Source of the DNA: Bacillota bacterium
Lineage (GTDB): Bacteria > Bacillota > Clostridia > Acetivibrionales > DTU013
Assembly (NCBI GenBank): GCA_023412915.1
Contig: JAEZRE010000024.1
Location: 62,001-126,000 of the forward strand
Direction: 5' to 3'
Length of the DNA stretch: 64,000 nt
The position numbers and the translations under genes were made by a program. Positions within the stretch are counted from its first letter, which is position 1. Every line of letters begins with the position of its first letter. A model generated the notes under the pieces. It was not told the DNA's origin and did no database searches. It was given only the letters and a program-made list of their open reading frames with translations. Positions 51,014 through 60,200 of the stretch are shown one piece after another.

Positions 51014-52276
51014 TTAATCGTCTTCGTCTCGCGTTATGCTTGCTCCCAGCTCTTTCAGCTTTTCGTCGATCCTTATATAGCCTCTGTCGATATGTTCGAT
51101 GTCAAGTATCTCCGTTGTGCCTTCGGCGGAGAGCCCGGCCAGTATCAGCGCCGCTCCCGCCCTCAGGTCCGTGGCCTTCACCTTTGTCCCTGTGAGCTTT
51201 TTGCAGCCTTCGATGATGGCGCTCCGGCCCTCCAGCTTTATGCTCGCTCCCATTCTTTTAAGCTCGCATACGTGCATGAACCTGTTTTCAAAAATAGTCT
51301 CTATAACCATGCTCGTTCCGCATGCCACGCTCAGGAGCGACGTCATCTGCGACTGCATATCCGTAGGGAAGCCCGGATACGGGTGCGTCTTGATATCGAC
51401 AGCGTTGAGCTGCCCGCCTCTCACCCGTATTGTGCTGAGCTCCTCCGAGACTTCCGCTCCAGCTTCCCTTAGTTTTGCAGTCACCGGTTTGAGATGATCC
51501 GTAACTACATTTTCAACCACTACGTCCCCGCCGGTGATAGCAGCCGCGACCATGTAGGTCCCGGCCTCTATCCGGTCAGGGATCACCGTATGGCTGACGC
51601 CTTTGAGCTCCCTGACCCCCGAAATTTTGATGGTATCCGTTCCCGCGCCTTTTATTTCAGCTCCCATTGATGTGAGATACGTCGCCAGATCGACTATCTC
51701 CGGCTCAATCGCCGCATTTTCTATGGTTGTCGAGCCTTCGGCCAGAGAAGCCGCCATCATGATATTTTCAGTAGCGCCGACGCTGGGAAAGTCGAGATAG
51801 ACCTTACCGCCCTTAAGCCGGCTGTTTCTCCGGGCTTCGATATAGCCGTGTCCCTGCGTTATATTGGCGCCTAACGCCATAAAGCCTTTTAAATGAAGAT
51901 CCACTGGTCTCGAGCCGATCGCGCAGCCTCCCGGAAGCGATATCCTTACATATCCGGCTCTGGCCAGCAAAGGTCCCGCTACCAGGAAGGACGCCCTCAT
52001 TTTATTGACCAGTTCATACGGCGCAGTTGTATTTGTCAAAGACGAGCAATTTATCTCCAGCTTGTTCTGACTGTCGGAAACATTGACTGTCGCCCCAAGA
52101 GATTTAACCAGATCGCACATTATTTTCACATCGTTCAGGTAAGGTAATTCATCGATGACGCTTCTTCCGTCGGCAAGCAGTGAAGCCGCAATTATCGGAA
52201 GCACCGAATTTTTAGCCCCGCTTACACGCACTCTGCCTTTTAGAGGCTTTCCCTCAGATATGATCAATTTGGACAC
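51014..52276 (-). CDS. murA: UDP-N-acetylglucosamine 1-carboxyvinyltransferase MurA
   Basis: 420 residues, full length. The active-site Cys is in 'LPGGCAIGSRPVDLHLKG' (about 116), 'RVSGAKNSVLPIIAASLL' opens the fold, and 'DLRAGAALILAGL..EGTTEI' closes it. MurA transfers enolpyruvate from PEP to UDP-GlcNAc, the first committed step of peptidoglycan synthesis in the cytoplasm; the Cys is the fosfomycin target. GTG start with GGGGAG seven bases upstream. It follows ywmB, as in B. subtilis. Confidence 0.96.
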   Translation of the reverse strand: MSKLIISEGKPLKGRVRVSGAKNSVLPIIAASLLADGRSVIDELPYLNDVKIMCDLVKSLGATVNVSDSQNKLEINCSSLTNTTAPYELVNKMRASFLVAGPLLARAGYVRISLPGGCAIGSRPVDLHLKGFMALGANITQGHGYIEARRNSRLKGGKVYLDFPSVGATENIMMAASLAEGSTTIENAAIEPEIVDLATYLTSMGAEIKGAGTDTIKISGVRELKGVSHTVIPDRIEAGTYMVAAAITGGDVVVENVVTDHLKPVTAKLREAGAEVSEELSTIRVRGGQLNAVDIKTHPYPGFPTDMQSQMTSLLSVACGTSMVIETIFENRFMHVCELKRMGASIKLEGRSAIIEGCKKLTGTKVKATDLRAGAALILAGLSAEGTTEILDIEHIDRGYIRIDEKLKELGASITRDEDD

Positions 52277-52326
52277 GTCTATTCTCCCCTTTATCTAAAG
52301 TATTTTCTTTCTCATTTGGTCCGCTG

Positions 52327-53091
52327 TCAGTATTCCGTTGTTATCACAGGCGTCGCGAGCCATATGTAGGTTTTTCCTTCGTAGGAATTATACCTTGCCG
52401 CCATATTTATATTGATGCGCCTGCCGTTTACACGGACGGCGTCGCGTATCGAAGGAGAAAAGGCCGAGACGCTTACCAGCCCTGCTTCGTCGATCCCTTC
52501 AACTTCATTGGCACCTATTGTTTCAAACACCTTTTCATAGAGCCGGTCGAGCTTGTCCTCATCGAGCTTTCCATCGAGACTGCCCGTTATGGATATATTA
52601 ACCGAAGGCTCTTTCGCATACTTCTCAAAAACGCCGTACAAGCCTTTTACAACCTTTGCCATGTCAAAAGATCCTGACGTATCGTCGTAGGTAGCAGCCA
52701 GCCTGAACAAATCAGGAGTTTTTGCCTGCCTGTCCTTCAATACACTTGTATGTATGGAATTGTATTCACTGATTATGTAATCGGTTTGGGTTCCGAAGCT
52801 CAGGTCATTGTCGATATTGGTGAAAATGGGCTCTTTCCCGGCCGGATCGCCGCCGGCGCCGGAGATCATATCGCAGAGCAGCTGTCTCCTTATTTCTTCC
52901 TTTTCAAAATCGGCGGAAGAAAGGTCGCACCGTATGAAAACCTCACAGCTGACCGCAGATGCGCCTGTCGCTTTAAAAGCCGTATTCATAACCGCTGCTG
53001 TTGAATTTTCTTGTTGAACTTTTTGTATTGATATAAAAAAAATGGAGATGACTAATATAAAAATCAGTACCGCAAATGTAAATTTTTTCAC
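52327..53091 (-). CDS. ywmB: YwmB family protein
   Basis: 254 residues. Signal-anchor at 1-22, then a TATA-box-binding-like fold with 'ATGASAVSCEVFIRCDL', 'FSPSIRDAVRVNGRRININMAARYNSYEGKTYIWLATPVITTEY' at the end. Exported protein of unknown function found upstream of murA in Firmicutes. GTG at 53091 is the start of choice: GGGGG lies seven bases before it, while the TTG at 53097 touches it. The ribosome binding site can be hidden in a hairpin with the leader (53098-53159). Confidence 0.82.
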   Translation of the reverse strand: MKKFTFAVLIFILVISIFFISIQKVQQENSTAAVMNTAFKATGASAVSCEVFIRCDLSSADFEKEEIRRQLLCDMISGAGGDPAGKEPIFTNIDNDLSFGTQTDYIISEYNSIHTSVLKDRQAKTPDLFRLAATYDDTSGSFDMAKVVKGLYGVFEKYAKEPSVNISITGSLDGKLDEDKLDRLYEKVFETIGANEVEGIDEAGLVSVSAFSPSIRDAVRVNGRRININMAARYNSYEGKTYIWLATPVITTEY

Positions 53092-53097
53092 GTTCAA

Positions 53098-53159
53098 GCC
53101 CCCTTACTCGTTTACCGTAAAAATAATCCCGATAAAATTATTGCCGAAGGTAAGGGGGC
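53098..53159 (-). promoter_or_regulatory. Hairpin sequestering the ywmB ribosome binding site
   Basis: GCCCCCTTAC (leader, 53159-53150 on the minus strand) pairs perfectly with GTAAGGGGGC (53107-53098), which contains the ywmB ribosome binding site AAGGGGG. The loop is 42 bases. If formed in RNA, it would block translation until melted by an unknown factor or temperature. Confidence 0.5.
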
Positions 53160-53216
53160 ATATACATGAAAAATTTCTATGTCGCGCTTCTTTACTGGTT
53201 GAGATGTCTTTTTTAC

Positions 53217-56200
53217 TCAGATTTCGCCCGCATAACGCAGCAGCTTTTCGAGTAGCACCATTGATTCGGCGCGTGTTACAGGGTCTTTGGGACCGAGTGT
53301 ATCGGAAAACCTGCTTGTTATGACACCAATTTCCTGAGCAAACTTGATTTTCGGCAACAGCGCCGGACTGACCCGGTTGATATCCTTATATACCGCAGCG
53401 TCGTCAGACGACGGTTTTGCTTTTTCAGAAGTTTTCAGTTCATAGACCCGCATTGCCATGCCTATCATTTTCTCCCTCGTACAATTCGAGGCTGCGTTGT
53501 TTATATCCGCGTTCTGTATGATCCCGGCCTTTGCGGCGAGCGTCATATAATCGCTGCCATAGCTGACGTCAAGCACATCGAGCATAAACTTCGTCGAATC
53601 GCCTGTCGTCAGTGTCTTTGAAGGCTCGAATTTCCTACCGGAAACCGATTTCAGCTTATGTGCCGACGCTACATTTACTATCGAATTTTTCGCGTAGCTG
53701 CCCGAAATGTCGTCAAAATAATTCGTACCCTGATCCGCAACAGCCATGCGGCCCGGAATAAGCGTTTCAAAGGACAGTGTGCCGAGGCCCGCGTCGGTAT
53801 CGAAGTTACCGGTCGACGCGGCTTTCACCCAGTCCGACGAAGCCGGAGACAGTACATAACCCGATGTAATTCCGGGCTTGTACCAACCGGCCGAGCTATA
53901 ATCGTACACGATCTTAAGCGGCATTTGGAACGATTCGATAGGATCGGTTATGCCGTCTGAAAGCCCAATTTCAACATCGGATACGGGCGATCTGAGTATC
54001 AGGTTTTTGGTATTGCTGCCCGCATACGGGCTGTCAAGCGTAATATCTATCACATAGTTCGACTCGCCTTTTGTCGACCCGTATATGCCGTTGCTGTCGG
54101 CGAGAACACCCGGACGTATTACAACGGTATTCCTCGGCGTTTTGAGCATCAGGTTTTCTCCCAACGTTCCAAGCGCTTTGAATACCCTCTGCGAAACGGT
54201 GACTGAGATCGTTTTCGTTCCGGCGGGCGTATCCGTCAGTTTTATACAGTAATCCAGAACCTTATCGGTCCTGACATGCTCGATGAACCTATCGGCATTC
54301 ACTCCGACGATTTTTATGCTCCATATCCCGTTTACAGCTTCATCGTCTATTATAATATAATCGCCGCTGATAACATCCTCCGCGTCTTCGCTCGAATCGT
54401 AATCGTCGCTGCTTCTCAGCGTCCTAACCGTAACGCTTTGCGTGGGTTCAGAGGCAAGCTTCTTTTTGGGATCGTACGCATACAGCCTCGCATAGTATCT
54501 GTAGTTGGACCTCAAGCCTTTTGCGGTATATTCGGAAGCTCCGCCCGTCACGGTGTACTTCTGGCTGTCCTTATAATCTATGCTTCCGGCTATCTCAAGG
54601 ATGTAATCCATACCGGGCTCCACGATCCATTCGTAGGTGATGCTGTTCAAGGTTATTGAACCGGGAGTACCCTTTACCCCGAAGCCCTTCGGCGTATCGG
54701 GAGAGATATCCTTTTTGGTCTTCACCAGCAGGGAATCGCTTACTTCGGAGGTGTGTTTAACGCCGCCGCTGTCCGTTATATCAGCCCAGATCCAGAAATA
54801 GTAGACCGTATCCGGCTTTAGTCCGTCTATCCTGTAATATGTGGAATACTTCATCATATCGGGCGTAATATCCTTGGTGCCGATGGCCTTGCTGATATCA
54901 TCAGCGGTACCGTAGCTGATGTGATACACATATTTGCTGTTGAAATTCCAGCCGAGGTCAACGAAGACGTCCCCGGCCTGGCTGTAGTTGAATACAGGGA
55001 CGGTCGGCTCCTCCACAGTTATCGGGAAATCGGGCACTGTTGTTACCACTATCGGATCCGAAGGTTCTGATATCAAGTCGACAGTCTCCCCGGTGATTAA
55101 ATCAACGTCTTTCCTCACGGCTCTAATCCAAAATATATATGTTGTGTTTGGTTCGAGAGCATTTATGGAAATGTCCACATTGTGCTTTTTGCCGTCCTGT
55201 ATACCTCCGGGAGCATTTATGGCCTCATTTGGATCGTTTGGTGTGACAGGTACGTCTACAAGCTTATTGGCAGGCATTTGCTTCAGAGTGCTGTAGTCGA
55301 AGTTGGGGGCGTATTCCACACAGCCCACGTTAATGGTCACTGAGCTGTCATATTCGACCTTCCTGTATTTCATCGGGTCAGCGGTACCGTCCTCGATTTT
55401 CGAAACAAGGTCGGGCACCGGAGGCACAAGTTTGAGACCCTCGGCATTTATGGCGCCCGGGGTCGCATATATCCAATTATATCTGCCGGTGGCATCCATA
55501 GCGTATCTTTCGTACCACTTGTTTTGCATTGTTACAATGGCGGAAGTGCTTGTGACCAAGTCCTTGTTCAGCCGGTCTGTCTTGAGAGCAAACGGTGGCT
55601 TGTTCGGCGCAACAGGCTGGTCGGTCGGACCGGAAGCCGGCGTCATGATTATTTTCATCGCATAGTCCGACTCGAGAGTAATATTTTTAACGACATTATC
55701 CACGATCTCCACAAAGCTTTTCTTGGCCACTATTTTAAAGTAATACGTCGAATTGGGCTTGAGGTTATCGAGCACGTATTTATATCCGATCACTTTTGTG
55801 CCGCTTTTTACGTAGTTGCTTTCATTCATTTTTACCGAGGAAGCGATCTTTGTTCCGGCAGGGGGAGAATTCAGCTGGTTCGGGTCCGTCAGCAACCATA
55901 TGTCGTACTCTACGTCCGTATCCTCGCTGCCGTCCGCCTTCAGGGGAAGGTTCCAGAGTATGGTCGCGCTTTTCGAGGTCAATTCCTTGTCATAAAAGAT
56001 ACCTCCGTTGTCCGCATACGGGAAACCCGGTACGATAACAGGAGCGGCAGGAGTCGAAGGCACCTCCGATTCCCTGATGTGTATTTCCTGCGATCTGATA
56101 AAATCCTCAGGATAGACCAATTCTCCGTTTTCGGTCACGACAGCATAAATAATATAATAGTAATCCTCTTCTCCGGGCGCGACCGGTATCAGACAGGTAG

Positions 56201-57191
56201 TTCCCGAAGTCGATCTGAAAAACTGCGGATCGCCGGTCTTGCTCCTGTAAATCTTGTAAGAAACGCTGTAAGTACTTTTCCAGGGTATTACAGGGCTCCA
56301 TTCCAGTTTCCAGATAGAACCGCCGTTTTCCGTTGATGAAACCTTCGTCGTTTTGGCAAGGATATAGCTGCTTACAGGATTCAGGGCATAGCTTTCCCTG
56401 GATCTGACAAGGCTTGGATCCAGGGAATTCGGCGCAATCTTGATATAATAGACCTTGCCCGGATCATTGACAGTGTAGATGTATTCGAGGGTACCGTCGT
56501 TCTGGTTTACCTTCACAGTACCGTTCGTGATCCAGTTCTGGTTGATATAGATAGGCTCTGTATTGGTGAAATCCTCGCTTTCGGAAATGTAAAGCTTGTA
56601 TTCCATCCTCTTGCCGACATCCCAGACGTCATCCCATACGATCTTGATCTGGTTGGGTCCGTATGGAGACGCGCTTATATCGATATCCGTCATGAACCTC
56701 ACCGAATTCGACATTTGCGACAGATCACTTTTAAGAACAGCCGTATCCTGTGAATAGGTGTAATAGGCTCTTGAATAAGCGTAATAAACGGTTCCCGAAG
56801 AAAGGCCCGTCAGACGTATGTCATTATTTGCATCAGCTTTTGCCTCTATGTCGCCTTCCTTGAGCTCCACTGCCTTTGCCGGCTTGTACGGCTTATTTAC
56901 CTCCTGCAGGTAATAGTTCAGAAATAAGCTGGAGTAAGCTGTAGAGGGAGGCGTGAGCTTCTGGCTCGTCAGTCCGGCAAAGCATTGTCGCTTTTGCCCG
57001 GCAGGCTGCGAACCGTCGCCGTATTGACTGTCATCAAAACCGATAAGAGGATTCCCGGAGATGTCCTTTGCAACGGCGAGTCCTTCAGGTTTTGGCTGCG
57101 ACACCGCGGCAAAAACAGGGGTTAGCGCTCCATACTGCAGTATCAGCAGCATTATTAAAATAAAGCTCAATGCTTTTTTTACATTTCTCAT
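53217..57191 (-). CDS. Surface protein with fibronectin-III repeats and SLH domains (1324 residues)
   Basis: 1324 residues. Signal peptide (1-29, ending PVFAA). Residues about 180-960 contain a train of FN3-like modules, each with a 'LKPNTTYYFWIRA'-style G strand (for example 'GLKPDTVYYFWIWAD' and 'NLKPNSTYYFKIVAK'). A beta-rich segment follows (about 960-1150), then S-layer homology repeats to the end ('YKDINRVSPALLPKIKFAQEIGVITSRFSDTLGPKDPVTRAESMVLLEKLL'). It should be a cell-surface protein held by SLH-pyruvylated wall polymer binding. Second gene of a pair: only 18 bases follow the upstream paralogue. GAGGAGGG precedes the ATG. Confidence 0.92.
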   Translation of the reverse strand: MRNVKKALSFILIMLLILQYGALTPVFAAVSQPKPEGLAVAKDISGNPLIGFDDSQYGDGSQPAGQKRQCFAGLTSQKLTPPSTAYSSLFLNYYLQEVNKPYKPAKAVELKEGDIEAKADANNDIRLTGLSSGTVYYAYSRAYYTYSQDTAVLKSDLSQMSNSVRFMTDIDISASPYGPNQIKIVWDDVWDVGKRMEYKLYISESEDFTNTEPIYINQNWITNGTVKVNQNDGTLEYIYTVNDPGKVYYIKIAPNSLDPSLVRSRESYALNPVSSYILAKTTKVSSTENGGSIWKLEWSPVIPWKSTYSVSYKIYRSKTGDPQFFRSTSGTTCLIPVAPGEEDYYYIIYAVVTENGELVYPEDFIRSQEIHIRESEVPSTPAAPVIVPGFPYADNGGIFYDKELTSKSATILWNLPLKADGSEDTDVEYDIWLLTDPNQLNSPPAGTKIASSVKMNESNYVKSGTKVIGYKYVLDNLKPNSTYYFKIVAKKSFVEIVDNVVKNITLESDYAMKIIMTPASGPTDQPVAPNKPPFALKTDRLNKDLVTSTSAIVTMQNKWYERYAMDATGRYNWIYATPGAINAEGLKLVPPVPDLVSKIEDGTADPMKYRKVEYDSSVTINVGCVEYAPNFDYSTLKQMPANKLVDVPVTPNDPNEAINAPGGIQDGKKHNVDISINALEPNTTYIFWIRAVRKDVDLITGETVDLISEPSDPIVVTTVPDFPITVEEPTVPVFNYSQAGDVFVDLGWNFNSKYVYHISYGTADDISKAIGTKDITPDMMKYSTYYRIDGLKPDTVYYFWIWADITDSGGVKHTSEVSDSLLVKTKKDISPDTPKGFGVKGTPGSITLNSITYEWIVEPGMDYILEIAGSIDYKDSQKYTVTGGASEYTAKGLRSNYRYYARLYAYDPKKKLASEPTQSVTVRTLRSSDDYDSSEDAEDVISGDYIIIDDEAVNGIWSIKIVGVNADRFIEHVRTDKVLDYCIKLTDTPAGTKTISVTVSQRVFKALGTLGENLMLKTPRNTVVIRPGVLADSNGIYGSTKGESNYVIDITLDSPYAGSNTKNLILRSPVSDVEIGLSDGITDPIESFQMPLKIVYDYSSAGWYKPGITSGYVLSPASSDWVKAASTGNFDTDAGLGTLSFETLIPGRMAVADQGTNYFDDISGSYAKNSIVNVASAHKLKSVSGRKFEPSKTLTTGDSTKFMLDVLDVSYGSDYMTLAAKAGIIQNADINNAASNCTREKMIGMAMRVYELKTSEKAKPSSDDAAVYKDINRVSPALLPKIKFAQEIGVITSRFSDTLGPKDPVTRAESMVLLEKLLRYAGEI

Positions 57192-57209
57192 CCCGTACCC
57201 TCCTCAAGC

Positions 57210-60200
57210 CTATAGATCACCGGTCTGCTTCAACAGCTTCGTAAAGGCGGCTACGACCTCTGCTCTTGTCATTGCTGTTTTCGGGTTGAATTTTCCATTG
57301 CCATCCAGTTCCATGATTTTCATATCCACTATTACGACAACCGGTTGGTAAAATGCCTCGTCCATACTGTTTTCATCCTTGATCGAGCTTCTGCCGCCAG
57401 GCCTGATGGCAGAAGCATTAACACCCTTTTTAGCAGAAAACAGTTTAAGAAGTACGGCGGCCGTTTCTTCCCTTTTTATATTCTTTTGAAGCAAATTCGG
57501 GTTCAAGATACTGTCCAGGCCAAGCTTGGTGTTTTTCTGCCTGATATTGAGGCCCGCGTCTTCTGTCGTCCTCCCGGTAACAACCTCATAAAGCAGAACG
57601 ACTTCACTGCACGTTGCCTTGTTATCTGGCATGAAATTGGTCTGCATGCCCGGGAAGACGTCACTGAGATCATATTTGGAGGACAGCTCTGTTATAAAGC
57701 TTCCGGACCAGTGTCCACCGGGTACCGCACCCGTACTGGTATTTGCGGTCGTCACGACGAATCTGCCCGTTTTTATCAGGTTGAACCTTAAGCTTGAAGA
57801 GCCGAGTACCGTACTGACAGTTATCTTCTGCCACAACGCCGAGCCGGCGTATAACGCATACGGGACCTTTACGCCGCTTCCGCCCGTGAACGAAACATTT
57901 GCCGAAACGGGAGCGTCAAAGGCCGTTATATCTGTGACCGCATTTGCGATTCTGTATGAAGAAACGGTCTGGCTTATGTACACAGCCAGATCACTCTGTA
58001 TCTTATCGATCAGGTTTTGTGTATACTGGTCGATCAGGCTTTTGGACCCCGTGCCCGATCCCACGTACGCTGTTTCGAGCAGGTTGAGCATTTCGCTGAC
58101 GAGACCCGTGTCTTTGTCGTAGAGCTTGTCGTGTATCAGCTGTGCCACATCCTTGTCGGTCTTTGATAACCCCATGGCCTGCGTGCCGAGTTCGTTGACT
58201 TCGGAGACCTTCCGCAGGTTTGCGGGAAGCGCCGGCGTTGAAGCTTCGGTACGGGAGACCGTAAGTTTAACGTACAGATCCTTCACTTCCTGTCTGGAGG
58301 TCAAAGCCTTGAATTGGCCGTCGGCTGAAGCATCCAGTGTCGTCGGCCGCAGCAAAAGCTCTGTCCCCGGGGTCTTGATCACCAGACTCCTGTTCGTGGA
58401 ATTCATAGTCCTGATAACATTGGCAGGCACATATATCTCGTCTGTTTCGATATTCTCGGAAAGCGCCGTCATATCTATGGTAAACGAATCCGATGCCGTA
58501 TTCCTCATTGCGTCGGAGACTCTTTCGCCCTTCAGCAGAATGCAGACGGTTTGGCTGTCGGCTGTGTCAACTACCCAGAAGTAACCCTTCTCGAGCTCTT
58601 CCATTTTGTCCAGGAAGATCGCTTTTACCTGCTCTCCGCGGTCAGTGTTGTCGTAATCTCCCTGGTTGAACTCTGTACGTATGTCGACAGGGCCCTCATA
58701 TTTTGAATAGGCTATGAAATCATCGTTAACGGCGTCCACCTTTACAGCCCTTACTTTTATATAATATTTCGTATTCGATTTCAAAGGCTGCTTGGTCACA
58801 ACGCCGCCCGGGAGAACGACATTGACGCTCTTTATTTTGGCGTGATAATATATTTCGTCCGAATTTATGGTGCGTATCGTCTCTTCCTTGTAATATGGCT
58901 GAGCATTACCGTCCTTGTCGAAATACTGCTCAAGATCGGAAGCATTGAGAACCGTGTACTCCGAGCCGCCTTCCTCAACAATAGCCAACTCATACCACGC
59001 ATGGCTGTCCAGGGGCTTTCCGACCCACATGACCTCGAGTTCATGGTTGGCGTCCCGGGTTTTCACGCCTATTTTCTCGTATACCGAGGTGCTGACGCCC
59101 TTCGTAACGCGGATATCATAGTACGTGTCGGCCTTCAGGCCAAAGATCCTGCCGTAGTAGGTCTTACCGTCACTATCCTTGACGATGGTAGCCTGAGAGC
59201 GGTTCATCAGCTTGAAATCCGCATCCGAAGGGCCTTTAAGATAGATTTTATAATCCTCCGCGGTAAGCCCGACCGTGGCGTCAGTCCAGTAGAAGCCGAG
59301 TTCCGAGTTAATGACGGCTTCAAGTGAAGAGGGCTTTTCAATCAACAAGGTTGTTACAGGTATCGAAACCCAAACGCTCTCGGAGGAAGGCTCGAGCAAA
59401 CTGCCGTGGTCGTCCGTGCGGACTGCCTTGAGACTGAAATAATAAACCTTGTTGGGGAACATGCTGCGATCGACTGTAAAAGTATAGCCCACCCTTCCGT
59501 CATCCTCGCTTGAAGGCTCCGGATTTAAGTAGATCGCGCCGTTTGTAACTGTCATACCATTGACGGGATGGTCTTTATATGCTTCCAGAAAGCTTTGATA
59601 TTCGGGATCATGCGCATAGTCGGCCGCCACGCCGTTCGGCCCGGTCTTTGAAGACGTCTTGATTATTTGGTAGATTACATTTTTTTCATTCGTTTTCCTT
59701 GACCAGGTAAACGTAACGCTTTCGCCTGAAACCATCAGGTCTCCGGCACTGTTCTCCGCGATGGAGAAGTCGATCGGCGCCAGCGGCTTTATCTGGTTGT
59801 CGTCCGGAGGAGTAACTCCCGACGTTTTCGTCGTAACGGGAAGGACGGATGTGAAAATTGATTCCCTCGTCTCCACATCGTCCGGGTCTGTTTTATTCTT
59901 TATCACCAGCCTAGCCTTGACCTTCACATAATACGTGGTGTTGGGCAGCAGAGCCGGACCAAACAGCCTGTAAGCGGCTGAATCCGGGTCTGAGAACTGT
60001 GATATCGCAGCCTTGACGTACGTGCTTTCCGGAACGTTGTCTCCGGTAAAGTCGACGTCGTTTCCACGGTACTGCGTGGTGCCAATAAGCGTGAAGGCCG
60101 ATCTGGTGGTAGTCGCGGCAGTATTCATATACACGTCGTAGTAGACATAGCTATCGTATTTACTGCCGTTATAGACGGTAAAATAGTCCTTCCAGCTTAC

